Positions 38,397-48,000 are shown, counted from the first letter of the stretch. The stretch is DNA of 64,000 nt from Hydrogenovibrio thermophilus (GCF_004028275.1 NZ_CP035033.1:248001-312000), one strand, 5' to 3'. The notes: a model not told the origin generated them from the letters alone. Made by a program: numbers and translations.

Positions 38397-39322
38397 AACC
38401 ACAAATGTTCTCACGTGTGGCAATGGCGGAAAACCGCCAGGCCTGGCCGTTTTTGGTATTGGGTGGTGTGTTCGCCGCTTACGCCATGCTGGCCTTGTTG
38501 TGGCTGATAAGCGGCACTGCTCATGCGGCCGAAAAGCCGCGTGTGGTGGCGATTGACGGCTCCATTTCCGAAATCGTCTATGCATTGGGAAAAGGGGACT
38601 TAATGGTGGGGCGCGACATCACCACCACTTATCCAGAAGAGGCGGCCAAACTGCCGAGTGTCGGTTACATGCGTCAGTTGTCGGCGGAAGGGATTTTGTC
38701 GTTGAAGCCGACGCTGGTGTTGGCGACGAAAGATGCCAAACCGCAAAATGTCCTGACCCGCTTGCAAGACGCCGGGGTGCATGTTGAAATCATCGAGAAC
38801 GTCTATACGCCGGAAGGTGTGGAGGCGAAAATCGAACAGATTGCGAAAGTGCTCGACGCTCAGGACGCTGGCAAGAAATTGGCCGAACAAGTTCGACAAT
38901 CGGTGAATCAAGCGAAAGTCTTTGCGGAAAACGCCATTCAGCAACAAGGTAAATCGGCCAAAGCGATTTTCGTGCTCAATGTGCGCGGCGGGAACATGAT
39001 GGTCGCCGGAAAGCACAGCCGGGCGGACAAGATGATGCAATTGGCCGGTATCGAGAACCCGGCAGCCGAACAGTTCAACGGTTACAAGCCGCTGACGGCG
39101 GAAGCGGCAATACAGTATAATCCGGATTATCTGCTGACCATGCAACACGGTGTGGGATCGGCCGGTGGCAAGGAAGCCATTCTCAATACCCCGGCGATTC
39201 GGATGACTCAAGCCGGCAAAAACGGTCGGTTGCTGGTGATGGACGACAGCTTTTTAACGTTTGGCCCGCGGCTCGGCGAAGCGATTGAATCCTTAGTGAA
39301 ACAGGTTTATGTGGCGAACTAA
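38393..39322 (+). CDS. hmuT: HmuT, haem ABC transporter binding protein
   Basis: 309 aa periplasmic haem-binding protein (RVVAIDGSISEIVYALG, LSVGYMRQLSAEGILSLKPTLVL-like region, class III binding-protein fold). The signal peptide is unusually long: about 25 residues precede the hydrophobic core (MLALLWLISGTAHAAE), and they include an almost complete 24-base palindromic element at 38430-38453. Start at 38393 overlaps the hmuS stop by ATGA. First transport gene of hmuTUV. Confidence 0.9.
   Translation: MKPQMFSRVAMAENRQAWPFLVLGGVFAAYAMLALLWLISGTAHAAEKPRVVAIDGSISEIVYALGKGDLMVGRDITTTYPEEAAKLPSVGYMRQLSAEGILSLKPTLVLATKDAKPQNVLTRLQDAGVHVEIIENVYTPEGVEAKIEQIAKVLDAQDAGKKLAEQVRQSVNQAKVFAENAIQQQGKSAKAIFVLNVRGGNMMVAGKHSRADKMMQLAGIENPAAEQFNGYKPLTAEAAIQYNPDYLLTMQHGVGSAGGKEAILNTPAIRMTQAGKNGRLLVMDDSFLTFGPRLGEAIESLVKQVYVAN
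38430..38453. repeat. Extended CCAGGCCTGG element inside hmuT
   Basis: Core 38437-38446, arms AAAACCG and CCGTTTT with one mismatched pair. It encodes part of the long N-terminal region before the signal core (RQAWPF). Confidence 0.88.
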
Positions 39323-39370
39323 CGTGAACGAATCCAACAAAACTACAGCACGACCGGACCGGGAGGCGAC

Positions 39371-40402
39371 ATGCGGCTAACGCATTCGCCGCTACTGGCG
39401 TTGTCGATTCTGGCGCTGATCACCTTATTGGTGAGTCTGTATTCCCTCAGCGTGGGGGCGATTTCGATTGATACGGCCCAAGTCTTGTCGGCTTTGTTTG
39501 GCGCGGATGTCGCCATGCAAACCGACTTGGTGGTCAATGAAATCCGTTTGCCGCGTTTGTTGCTGGGCATTCTGGTCGGTGCAGGCCTGGCGGTTTCCGG
39601 TGCGGCCATGCAAGGCCTGTTTCGCAACCCATTGGCGGACCCCGGTTTGGTCGGAGTGTCCAGCGGTGCGGCCTTGGCCGCGGTGACGGTGATTGTCCTC
39701 GGCAGCTCCTTTCTGAGTCAGTGGGTGGTTTTCTGGGGCTTTTTCGCTTTGCCGTTTGCAGCCTTTCTCGGCGGTCTGTTTGTCACCTGGCTGATTTACC
39801 GCGTGGCGACCAAAAACGGTCGCACCGATGTCGGTCTGATGCTGTTAACGGGGATTGCTATCAACGCCATTGCCGGTTCCGCCACCGGCATTCTGACCTA
39901 CTTCGCAACGGATGAAGAGTTACGCACCCTGACGTTCTGGACCATGGGCTCCATCGCCAGCGCTTCCTGGCAGGATTTGGCGGTCGCCACCGTACCGATT
40001 TTGGTGGCGGTGTTTTTGTTGCCGTATTTCGCCCGCCCGCTGAACGCCTTTTTGATGGGCGAAGCGGTGACGTCGCACATGGGCTTCAATGTGAAACAAT
40101 TGAAGTGGGGCGTCATCGCTCTCACCGCCTTATCAGTCGGCGCGGCGGTGTCGGTCAGTGGCGTGATCGGTTTCGTTGGCCTGGTGGCGCCGCACATCGT
40201 ACGCTTGATTTTAGGGCCAGATCACCGTTGGGTGTTGCCCGGCAGTGCGTTGGTCGGCGCGATTCTGGTGGTGGCGTCGGACATGTTCGCGCGCACGGTC
40301 TTGTCGCCGGCGGAACTGCCGATTGGCATTGTGATGTCCGCCATTGGTGGGCCTTTCTTCCTATGGTTGTTGATTCAGCGCCGCTCGCGCGTCGGGTTTT
40401 AA
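39371..40402 (+). CDS. hmuU: HmuU, haem ABC transporter permease
   Basis: 343 aa FecCD-type permease with about ten membrane segments. Family motifs: RLPRLLLGILVGAGLAVSGAAMQGLFRNPLADPGLVGVSSGAALAA-region near residues 58-105 and GVIGFVGLVAPHIVRLILGPDHR at about 260. Starts 48 bases after hmuT with no obvious terminator between. A one-mismatch palindrome, GCAGGCCTGG, lies at 39581-39590. Confidence 0.93.
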   Translation: MRLTHSPLLALSILALITLLVSLYSLSVGAISIDTAQVLSALFGADVAMQTDLVVNEIRLPRLLLGILVGAGLAVSGAAMQGLFRNPLADPGLVGVSSGAALAAVTVIVLGSSFLSQWVVFWGFFALPFAAFLGGLFVTWLIYRVATKNGRTDVGLMLLTGIAINAIAGSATGILTYFATDEELRTLTFWTMGSIASASWQDLAVATVPILVAVFLLPYFARPLNAFLMGEAVTSHMGFNVKQLKWGVIALTALSVGAAVSVSGVIGFVGLVAPHIVRLILGPDHRWVLPGSALVGAILVVASDMFARTVLSPAELPIGIVMSAIGGPFFLWLLIQRRSRVGF

Positions 40403-40411
40403 AGGACGATT

Positions 40412-41182
40412 ATGCTGATTACCGAACATTTAAACATTGCTTTGCAAGGACAGTCGATTCTCAAACACATCGATTTGATGATCGAACCCGGCGCCATCGT
40501 ATCGATTTTGGGGCCGAACGGCGCGGGGAAATCCACCTTGATGAAAAGCCTGAGCGGCGACATCCCGGATGGCTTGCATCAAGTCACGCTGGAAGGGCGC
40601 AAACTGAAAGAATATTCGGTACCGGAGCTCGCCAAGTATCGGGCGGTCATGCCGCAATCGGTTCAATTGGACTTTCCGTTTCTGGTGTCGGAAGTCATTG
40701 AAATGAGTTTGCTCACCGCGGTGTCGCATTACGAACGCGCCGCTTATGTTGAACGCGCCTTGGCGATGTTCGACGTGAGCCATTTGAAAGACCGCAATTA
40801 TCTGACGCTGTCCGGCGGTGAGCAGCAACGCGTGCAATTGGCGCGGGTTATTGCTCAGATTACCCATAAAGCCGACGACCGCAATCGTTATCTGTTTCTG
40901 GACGAATGCACGTCCAGTCTGGATTTGGCGCATCAGCATCAGGTGTTTGAAGTCGTGACCGAGGTGGTGAAAACGCATCGCATCGCCGCGATTATGGTGT
41001 TGCACGATTTGAATCTGGCCTCACAGTATTCGGGCCGTTTGGTGTTGATGAATCAGGGGGAAATCGTTAGTCAGGGAACGGTGGATGAGGTGCTGCAGGA
41101 AGAACGCATCACCGATGTCTATGGTTATCCGGTGAAAGTCACGCCCCACCCGAAAGGCTGGCCGATGGTGATCCCGGCTTAA
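40412..41182 (+). CDS. hmuV: HmuV, haem ABC transporter ATPase
   Basis: 256 aa. Walker A GPNGAGKSTLMKS (about residue 34), signature LSGGEQQRVQLAR (about 138) and Walker B RYLFLDECTSSLD (about 164; Asp-Glu followed by Cys instead of Pro). The H-loop is MVLHDLNLASQY. Last gene of the hmu operon; its stop interlocks with the stop of the convergent nnrS gene (TTAA), leaving no room for a terminator. Confidence 0.95.
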   Translation: MLITEHLNIALQGQSILKHIDLMIEPGAIVSILGPNGAGKSTLMKSLSGDIPDGLHQVTLEGRKLKEYSVPELAKYRAVMPQSVQLDFPFLVSEVIEMSLLTAVSHYERAAYVERALAMFDVSHLKDRNYLTLSGGEQQRVQLARVIAQITHKADDRNRYLFLDECTSSLDLAHQHQVFEVVTEVVKTHRIAAIMVLHDLNLASQYSGRLVLMNQGEIVSQGTVDEVLQEERITDVYGYPVKVTPHPKGWPMVIPA

Positions 41183-42426
41183 CCCGGCAGGCCGTCGGCT
41201 CTGGGGTGGGTGAGCCAAGTGTGATAACGCCACCAATAGCCGATAAAGGCGCCAGTCCAAAGTAATCCCGCCAGTACGTACAGCCCGTTTTGCATCTCAG
41301 GAAACGCCGGAATCACGAGGCCGCGAATCAGCGTGGCGGCGGTAATCAGTACGACGCCCATTTTCAGCCAACCGAGCCGGGTGAGCGGACGGCCAGTGTG
41401 AATGTGGCTGACAACCATTAAAACAATAAAGTAAGCCAGCCCCAACGCGCCCATAGTAAGAAAATGTCGGAAATGAGCGGATATTTGAACGTTTTCTTGC
41501 AATGCATCCCATCCCATAAGACCGTATCCGGCACCAAATAACGTCAATAAAATCATAATCGGCCAAACCGTCGGGAATTTGAGAATGAAGGTATCGGTTC
41601 GGAAAAAATCATTCAAGGTGTTGAACAGAGCGGCCATGACCGCCAAATTCAGCCAGGCCTGGGCGGAATTGCCGGGAAACAACAGTTCCGTTAAGGTCGC
41701 GACCGCGAGGCTGAAAACGGCCAGGTTGTAAGCGGGCGGTCTGGCCAAGAAGCGGGCGTCAATGTGCTCCTGTTCGAACCATTCGTTAATGGATTGGGTG
41801 GCGATGCGACGCACGGCGACCAAGACCAAAATCATAAACGCGCCGACGGAGGCTTGCAGGACGGCGAAACTGGACAGCGGAACCCATTCCGCTTCGGCGG
41901 CAAAAAACAGGGCCTGACAGAACACGATTAATCCGTAGGCAAGCGCAAGCCCCCATTGGCGTTTCAGAGGGTCTGTGAAAATTGGTTTTCCGACCAGCCA
42001 AAGCACAGAGGGTAAAAAAGCCAGATGAATAATGGCGACGCCATAGACACCAATGACATCAATTCCCCAAAAAGCCAGGCGCCCGGCCAGCCAGAGTGCG
42101 ACGAGTCCGAATAAGGTTCGGCCGTTCACGGGCGGCGTGCCTTCGAAAAACTCCGGCACGGCCGTCATGATGAAAGCGGCCATCATGCCGGAAGTGATGC
42201 CGAACAAAAGTTCATAAATATGCCAATTCAGCGGCGAAGACGGAAACGACACCGGCCACCAGCCGGTCCAGAACGCTACCCACAGGAAGACATTGACGGT
42301 CAGCACCCAGGGAATCAACCAGAAAAATGGCCGAAAACCGTAGGCGAAAACCGCTTTGGAATGGTTTTTCGGTCCGGTCAGGCTGGTGAGTAAGTCATTG
42401 AAAGGGGAAGCGGAAAGCCAGTTCAT
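41179..42426 (-). CDS. nnrS: NnrS family haem-copper membrane protein
   Basis: 415 aa with about twelve hydrophobic segments. NnrS features: AVFAYGFRPFFWL at the start, NWHIYELLFGITSGMMAAFIMTAVPEFFEGTPPVNGR with conserved His, and GLAYFIVLMVVSHIHTGRPL. NnrS protects against nitric oxide stress in denitrifiers. Here it overlaps an ABC transporter ATPase gene by ATGA and forms a minus-strand operon with it and its permease, opposite the hmu operon. Confidence 0.88.
   Translation of the reverse strand: MNWLSASPFNDLLTSLTGPKNHSKAVFAYGFRPFFWLIPWVLTVNVFLWVAFWTGWWPVSFPSSPLNWHIYELLFGITSGMMAAFIMTAVPEFFEGTPPVNGRTLFGLVALWLAGRLAFWGIDVIGVYGVAIIHLAFLPSVLWLVGKPIFTDPLKRQWGLALAYGLIVFCQALFFAAEAEWVPLSSFAVLQASVGAFMILVLVAVRRIATQSINEWFEQEHIDARFLARPPAYNLAVFSLAVATLTELLFPGNSAQAWLNLAVMAALFNTLNDFFRTDTFILKFPTVWPIMILLTLFGAGYGLMGWDALQENVQISAHFRHFLTMGALGLAYFIVLMVVSHIHTGRPLTRLGWLKMGVVLITAATLIRGLVIPAFPEMQNGLYVLAGLLWTGAFIGYWWRYHTWLTHPRADGLPG
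41653..41662. repeat. CCAGGCCTGG palindrome inside nnrS
   Basis: Exact copy, on the gene strand CAG GCC TGG (Q-A-W), followed on the plus strand by GGCGGAATT. Confidence 0.9.
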
Positions 42427-43181
42427 GCGGTTTGTTTCCCTCGCTGGGTGATGTTGAGTTCAAAGGTGTCGATAATGCACGGATCGGCCAGCAATTGACG
42501 CAGTTCGTTGTGGATGTCGTGATCGGTGCGTTCGGTCAAGGGGGTGGTCAGTTCGATTTGGCGGACAATGCGACCTGGTGAATGACCCAGGACCAGTATG
42601 CGGTGACTGAGTTTAAGGGCTTCCGTTAAATCGTGAGTGACGAACAGAACCGACAGGTTGTGTTGGGTGACTTGCTCAATCAGAATCGATTGCAGTTCTT
42701 GCTTCAAGCCAATGTCGAGCGCGGAAAAGGGTTCGTCCAAGAATAGAATTTCCGGTTTCAGCACCAAGGCGCGGGCAAAGGAGACGCGTTGGCGCATGCC
42801 GCCGCTGAGGTCTTTCGGGAATTTGTCCAGGTCGCTGATTTTTAAGCCGAACTCCAATGCGATGCGACGCGCTTTTTCATAACGTTCTTGCCGCGAAACA
42901 CCGCGGGCTTTCAAACCGAAGGCGATGTTGTCTAAAGTGGTTTTCCAGGGTAGTAGGCGGGCTTCCTGAAAGGCAAAGGCCTGGGAGGAAAATTCATTGT
43001 CAATGCGGCCGTTTTCCACTTCCAATAAGCCGCTGCAAAGATGCAATAGAGTGGTTTTGCCGCCACCGCTCGGGCCGACAATCGAAACCACTTCGCCCTG
43101 CTGTAACGAGAAGTGGATGTCGGCCAGAATGTCGGTCGGGCCGAAGCGGTGGCTGAGGTGGGATACGTTCAGTTGCGCCAT
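42423..43181 (-). CDS. NitT/TauT-type ABC transporter ATPase
   Basis: 252 aa. Walker A GPSGGGKTTLLHL (about residue 36), signature LSGGMRQRVSFARAL (about 122) and Walker B ILFLDEPFSALDIG (about 145), with H-loop FVTHDLTEALKL. The subclass is that of nitrate/taurine/aliphatic-sulfonate importers, but the substrate is unknown. Overlaps the permease gene by 13 bases and nnrS by 4, so the three are translated together. Confidence 0.9.
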   Translation of the reverse strand: MAQLNVSHLSHRFGPTDILADIHFSLQQGEVVSIVGPSGGGKTTLLHLCSGLLEVENGRIDNEFSSQAFAFQEARLLPWKTTLDNIAFGLKARGVSRQERYEKARRIALEFGLKISDLDKFPKDLSGGMRQRVSFARALVLKPEILFLDEPFSALDIGLKQELQSILIEQVTQHNLSVLFVTHDLTEALKLSHRILVLGHSPGRIVRQIELTTPLTERTDHDIHNELRQLLADPCIIDTFELNITQRGKQTA

Positions 43182-43951
43182 TGTTCCACCTCTCGTTTAA
43201 TCGGTTCCAGCAACAAATATTCGACGACCAGTAATACCAGCACCATCACGGTAATCAACGCCATGGCATCGGCAGAGTTGAAATGGCTGCGTGCCACCGC
43301 CAGGTCCGCACCGATGCCGTCCGGTGTGGTGAGTAGTTCGGCCATGACGACAATTTTCCAACTCATGCCCAAAGCCGAAATCCAAGCCGGAAATACATAG
43401 GAAAACAGGTGCGGAAAGACCAGGTCGGTGAGTTTCATCCAAAACGGCGGTTGAAAGCTGTCGCTCATTTCCAATAAATCGCCTTCCAGTGTCCGTGTGC
43501 CTTGTAATGCGCCGATGAAGATAATCGGGAAGGCCGCGATGACGACGGTGAAAATGACGCTTTCATCGGTCATGCCGAACCAGAGCATCGCCAAGACAAT
43601 CCAGGCAATCGGCGGGACGCCCATGATAATGGTAATCAAAGGGCGACTCATCATGGCAGCCGTGACAAAAGTGCCGGCCAGCATCCCGAATGACGTGCCC
43701 AGCAATAAGGCGATGCCAAAGCCCCAAAGGGCGCGTTGAACGGTAATCCAGAGCGACTGCCAAAGTTCGGGCGACTGCAGCATTTGCCACAGGGTGAGAA
43801 GCGTTTCTTTCGGAGAAGGCAGAATCAGGCTGCCGTTGAATTGATGGCCGATATCCCAAAGTGCCAGAAACAGAAAGATACTTGCCAGTGCGCCCCAACC
43901 GCTCCATAGGTAACGGGGAAATTCTTTTAAGATTTGTGCAAATGCGTTCAT
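43169..43951 (-). CDS. NitT/TauT-type ABC transporter permease
   Basis: 260 aa with about six membrane segments. The BPD-type coupling segment is EIISDSFQPPFWM-like (LEMSDSFQPPFWMKLTDLVFP, about residues 155-175), and GMLAGTFVTAAMMSRPLITIIMGVPPIAWIVLA is typical of SsuC/TauC permeases. First gene of the minus-strand ABC-nnrS operon; its promoter would lie in the Fur-box region shared with the second TonB receptor. Its binding protein seems to be encoded apart, after that receptor. Confidence 0.88.
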   Translation of the reverse strand: MNAFAQILKEFPRYLWSGWGALASIFLFLALWDIGHQFNGSLILPSPKETLLTLWQMLQSPELWQSLWITVQRALWGFGIALLLGTSFGMLAGTFVTAAMMSRPLITIIMGVPPIAWIVLAMLWFGMTDESVIFTVVIAAFPIIFIGALQGTRTLEGDLLEMSDSFQPPFWMKLTDLVFPHLFSYVFPAWISALGMSWKIVVMAELLTTPDGIGADLAVARSHFNSADAMALITVMVLVLLVVEYLLLEPIKREVEQWRN

Positions 43952-44046
43952 GATGCGGCTTTCGTAACGGGAATGGCGAAAATATTAGCATACCTGTAAA
44001 CGTGGGTAGCTGTCATTTAAAAACTAAATAGGTGGAGTATAACAAT

Positions 44047-44065
44047 CTTAATGATAATAATTATT
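44047..44065. promoter_or_regulatory. Fur-like box between the ABC operon and second receptor
   Basis: CTTAATGATAATAATTATT matches 15 of 19 positions of the Fur consensus, with an uninterrupted AATGATAAT. It stands in the 233-base divergent region, 95 bases from the permease start and about 165 from the receptor start. Confidence 0.72.
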
Positions 44066-44229
44066 GTTTATAGTTATGTTATATAATAGAATGCTGATAT
44101 TGGTTCGGCAGCCGATTTTTCGGCGCCATTGACATTCAAACCGAATAAACCCCATTTCAGGCATCGTTCGCGAATTAAAAGGAATTGATGAGGTTGGTCT
44201 GCCTGGTGAAAGTTAAATTAGGAAGCAAA

Positions 44230-46401
44230 ATGAAACTGAAAGAACAGACGATTTTACTTTCTTCAGCCATGTGGGCGGCGTATGCGACCCCTGTGTGGGC
44301 TGAAGAACGCTCAAAGGCCGAGACAAAGCTTGAAACCGTGGTCATTTCCGCGACGAAAACCGAGAAGTCGATTGATAAAGTCACGGCGTCGGTGGACGTT
44401 ATTACCCAGGACGACATCGAGAAGATGGGTGCCATTACCTTGAAAGACGTGTTCCAAAATACACCAGGCCTGGTGTTGCAATATGGCACTTTCCCGTCCG
44501 GCAGTTCGACATCGAAAAGTTCGGTGAATATTCGCGGCCTAGGCACGACCGGGACGCTTTGGTTGTTGGATGGGCGTCGACTGGCGGGCGAAGTCAGTAA
44601 CCCATATGATATGGATCGTTTTCCGGCCTCTATGATTGAACGCATTGAAATCGTCAAAGGGCCCATGTCGGCATTGTATGGTGCAGATGCCGTCGGCGGG
44701 GTTATCAATATCATCACCAAACGGCCGGATGACAAGTTTGTGGCGGATGTGAGTGTGTCCGGTGGTGCCAATGCGGAAGGTGAAGGCTCCAATAAACAGG
44801 TCAGTGCCAATGTGCGCGGCGGTATTGGCGATTTTCGCGGTAAATTCTTTATGTCGGTCACCGATTCCGGCGCGTACTATGAGCAGGAGCAGACCGATAC
44901 CACCGTTACCGGAAACCAGGTCAAGCCGTCCACACGCCCGGCACCATTGAATAATATTCAGGACAGTTACGACGTTGATGTCAGTTATCGTGAGAATGCG
45001 ACCGTCAAGACCGTGGGGGGGCGAGGTGAGTATGATATCTCAAACGATTTGACCGTTGGGGCGGAAGTGTATTGGATGGACGAAGAACGCGACGGTTCGT
45101 ATCGCGGTACCTATCATCCGACGGCATACACCATGATGGGCAACCGGGTGCCGGCTTATGACGTACCGGTGAACTCCAAAGACGAAAACGAACGTTATGA
45201 TATGGCGGTGGATGCCCAGTATTTCGTCAACGACGATTTGGACATCGATTTCCGTGTTTATCGCTCTTATTACACCAAACGCAATACCACGACGTTGCAG
45301 CACTATCAGGATTTCGGTTATGCCAGCAAATCGGCGTCGGCTTCCAATGGGATGAATGCCAATGTGGACGTCACCTCTTATGAATTGAGCTCGAATTGGG
45401 CACCGGTGGAGAATCATTTATTGACCGGCGGGGTCGAATATCGTCAGGAAAAGCGTGAAGCGACCGTCTTCACTCAATCCAACGATATGGACACGCGCCG
45501 AGTGTCGTCCCAAGCGATTTATCTGCAGGACGATTTTACCCTGGGTGATACCTGGTCTTTGACCATCGGTGGACGCTATGACCAATATGACCAGGCCGCT
45601 TACACCGATCAAAATGGTCTGGATCATGACAGTTCAACCGATTCCGAAAGTACTTTCCGCGTTGGCGTTTTGAAAAACTTTCACCCGCTCTTGAATGCAC
45701 GCGTGAATGTGGCGCAAGGTTTCCGGGTGCCGGATATTCGTGAACTTTACATCCAAAAGCAAACCCCGGGCGGCTTGTTGCTAGGGGCGCAGACGGTGGA
45801 TACCGCACAAGGCAAGGACGCTTATGACTTGAAGCCGGAAAAAACCTTAAGTTATGAGTTGGGGGTCAACGGTGCCACCAGCGAGTTCTCATACAGCGTC
45901 ACGGCCTTCCTGAACCAGATAAACGATAAAATCCAGCAGGTGAGTGTGGCTGGAAACATGACGGATTATTATACTTTCCAGAATGTGAGCGATGCCGAAA
46001 CCAAAGGGATGGAATTGAATCTCGGTTACCAGTTCCTGAACAATTTAAAAGGACGCTTTTTCTGGACCGAGCTGCGTACCGAAAACAAAGATACCGGTAA
46101 GCAATTGGAGTTTAACTCGGATCGGGTCGTTGAATTGGGATTGGATTGGGATGTCACCAGCCTTTTCCGATTAGGCGCTTATGCCGTCTATACAGGTGAA
46201 CAATATTATGTTGAAGACACTCAGGGCCATTACACCGACCCTTATACTTTGACGAATTTGACCGGCGGCTACCGCTTCGGTGAAAACAAACAAATCGATT
46301 TGTACGGCGGCATCAACAACGTGTTCGACCAAAAAGTCGATAAAGTCATTGGTTCCAATGTCGGCACCTATTACTTTGCCGGCGTGCGAGTCGGCTTTTA
46401 A
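44230..46401 (+). CDS. TonB-dependent receptor (second)
   Basis: About 723 aa from ATG 44230, chosen because AGGAAG precedes it and the signal peptide (ILLSSAMWAAYATPVWAE) follows; the frame also has TTG 44185 and ATG 44188. CirA/FepA-like plug: VTASVDVITQDDIEKMG, SSVNIRGLGTTGTLWLLDG, VKGPMSALYGADAVGGVINIIT (about residues 45-160). The barrel ends in YYFAGVRVGF, a good outer-membrane C-terminus. Ligand unknown; a NitT/TauT-type binding protein follows 66 bases later. A copy of the palindrome encodes TPGLV. Confidence 0.9.
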   Translation: MKLKEQTILLSSAMWAAYATPVWAEERSKAETKLETVVISATKTEKSIDKVTASVDVITQDDIEKMGAITLKDVFQNTPGLVLQYGTFPSGSSTSKSSVNIRGLGTTGTLWLLDGRRLAGEVSNPYDMDRFPASMIERIEIVKGPMSALYGADAVGGVINIITKRPDDKFVADVSVSGGANAEGEGSNKQVSANVRGGIGDFRGKFFMSVTDSGAYYEQEQTDTTVTGNQVKPSTRPAPLNNIQDSYDVDVSYRENATVKTVGGRGEYDISNDLTVGAEVYWMDEERDGSYRGTYHPTAYTMMGNRVPAYDVPVNSKDENERYDMAVDAQYFVNDDLDIDFRVYRSYYTKRNTTTLQHYQDFGYASKSASASNGMNANVDVTSYELSSNWAPVENHLLTGGVEYRQEKREATVFTQSNDMDTRRVSSQAIYLQDDFTLGDTWSLTIGGRYDQYDQAAYTDQNGLDHDSSTDSESTFRVGVLKNFHPLLNARVNVAQGFRVPDIRELYIQKQTPGGLLLGAQTVDTAQGKDAYDLKPEKTLSYELGVNGATSEFSYSVTAFLNQINDKIQQVSVAGNMTDYYTFQNVSDAETKGMELNLGYQFLNNLKGRFFWTELRTENKDTGKQLEFNSDRVVELGLDWDVTSLFRLGAYAVYTGEQYYVEDTQGHYTDPYTLTNLTGGYRFGENKQIDLYGGINNVFDQKVDKVIGSNVGTYYFAGVRVGF
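44464..44473. repeat. CCAGGCCTGG palindrome inside the second receptor gene
   Basis: Exact core, extended to the 16-base palindrome ACACCAGGCCTGGTGT (44461-44476); CCA GGC CTG (P-G-L). Confidence 0.9.
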
Positions 46402-46467
46402 CCTCTGCATTGATGATAAACACGCCGGCGAAGCATATCGCCGGCTTATTGAAAAGGAACAAAGCAT

Positions 46468-47475
46468 ATGATGTTCAAAAGCTGGGTACGTTGGCCGCTC
46501 ACTTTATTGTTGGTGGCAGCTTCCATGATGACGATGGCCGCGGAAAAATTGCCGAAGCTGGTGTTGTCCGGCCCCTTCGCCGGGGTGTCCAACCCTTTGA
46601 TTCACATGGTGGAAACCGGCGCCTTAAAAGAGTTTGCCGACGTGGTGGAATTTAAACCCTGGAACGGTGCGGATCAGTTGAAGTTGATGGCGTTGGGCAA
46701 AGGGAATTTTCAAGCCGATTTCATTGCCATGCCTTCCAATGTGGCCGCTAACCTCTACAACCGTGGGGTGGACCTGAAACTGATGAATATCTCGGTGTGG
46801 GGCATTTTATGGATGGTGTCACGTGATGATAGTCTCAAGACCTTGGCCGATTTCAAAGGCAAGGAAATTGCCATGCCGTTTCGCGGTGATATGCCGGATA
46901 TTCTGTTTGAGCAACTGGTGAAAGCGGAAGGCTTGGACCCTAAAAAAGATTTTAAACTGCGTTATACACCGCACCCATTGGATGCGATGCAGTTGTTGAT
47001 CATGCGTCGGGTGGATCACGCTCTCTTGCCGGAGCCGGCCATTTCCATGGCGTTACGGAAGACGAAATCGTTTCCCATCAGTGTGATTGCGCCCGATCTG
47101 TATCGCAGTGTCGATTTGCAGGCGGAGTGGGGCCGGGTATTTAAGCGCAAAGCGCAGGTTCCCGAAGCCGGGATGACGGCGATGCCAAGTGTGCTTGATA
47201 ATCCAGCGTTGCTGGAACGGTTTAATGAAGCCTACGCCGAGTCCATGCAATGGTGTCTGGATAATCCGAAAGCGGCGGGTGAGATGGTGGCGAAACACAT
47301 TGCGCTACTGGCGCCGGAAGCGGTAGCGGATTCAATCGAAATCACGAAGTTTGACGTGGTGCCGGCTTTACAGGCGAAAGCGGAGTTGGAGTTCTTTTAC
47401 CGGCAGTTGATGCAAAATTTACCAGACCTGGTCGGCGGCAAGTTGCCGGATAACGGCTTCTACTACACGCCTTAA
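46468..47475 (+). CDS. NitT/TauT-type periplasmic binding protein
   Basis: 335 aa. Signal peptide ends near TMAAEK. Two-lobe binding protein of the nitrate/taurine class: SGPFAGVSNPLIHMVETGALKEF, DFIAMPSNVAANLYNRGVDL, LADFKGKEIAMPFRG, MRRVDHALLPEPAIS. The class also includes binding proteins for thiamine precursors, sulfonates and others, so the substrate is open. Following a TonB receptor and opposite a matching ABC pair, it probably completes a receptor-to-cytoplasm import path. A one-mismatch palindrome (CCAGACCTGG, 47422-47431) lies near its end. Confidence 0.87.
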   Translation: MMFKSWVRWPLTLLLVAASMMTMAAEKLPKLVLSGPFAGVSNPLIHMVETGALKEFADVVEFKPWNGADQLKLMALGKGNFQADFIAMPSNVAANLYNRGVDLKLMNISVWGILWMVSRDDSLKTLADFKGKEIAMPFRGDMPDILFEQLVKAEGLDPKKDFKLRYTPHPLDAMQLLIMRRVDHALLPEPAISMALRKTKSFPISVIAPDLYRSVDLQAEWGRVFKRKAQVPEAGMTAMPSVLDNPALLERFNEAYAESMQWCLDNPKAAGEMVAKHIALLAPEAVADSIEITKFDVVPALQAKAELEFFYRQLMQNLPDLVGGKLPDNGFYYTP

Positions 47476-47511
47476 CGCCAGTTTTCATTTCATATCTTTT
47501 TTGCCATCCAA

Positions 47512-48000
47512 TCAGGATGGCGTCACTTCGATTTCGATGTGCGACAGCTTTTCCTGCAACAGTTGGGGGGAGCTGTTTTCCACGGTTCTCAACGGCTTAT
47601 TGAATACGGTGCAACTGGAACGCGCGGCGTGACAGAGTGCTTGGTTCGGACAGTCGTCCGGGCAAAAGACTTCGTCGGCTTGCTGAACGGCGTCGCAGAC
47701 CGCTTCAATCCGGTCGCTTTCGGGGGTGATGAGTTCGCCGTGATAATGTTGCACGATGGCTTTATAAGCTTTGATGAGTTCGGGCGATGCGCCGACATAG
47801 GCGATTTTGCGGCCCTTCAGGTTCGGCGGTTGTTGGCTATCCAGCACGTGCAGGTAATCTTCTTCCAAGGCTTGATATTGCGCCTTTAATTCCGCAATGG
47901 TGTGTTTCGCGGCCTGCAATTCCTGTTTCAATCGACGGTTTTCGCTCAACAGGTGTTTGGGTTGATTGGGGTGTGTCGGGAAAACGTGCGTGTTTGTCAT
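47512..48000 (-). CDS. DUF2325 protein with coiled coil
   Basis: 162 aa. An N-terminal coiled coil (about residues 20-52, LLSENRRLKQELQAAKHTI) precedes a DUF2325 domain: KIAYVGASPELIKAY, then the Cys-rich CPDDCPNQALCHAARSSC (about 112-129), where the Cys residues may hold a metal or iron-sulfur cofactor. Role unknown; DUF2325 genes often sit near iron or haem genes, as here. The start lies in the palindrome GGTGAATCACC (48001-48011), which may hide its ribosome site. Confidence 0.82.
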   Translation of the reverse strand: MTNTHVFPTHPNQPKHLLSENRRLKQELQAAKHTIAELKAQYQALEEDYLHVLDSQQPPNLKGRKIAYVGASPELIKAYKAIVQHYHGELITPESDRIEAVCDAVQQADEVFCPDDCPNQALCHAARSSCTVFNKPLRTVENSSPQLLQEKLSHIEIEVTPS

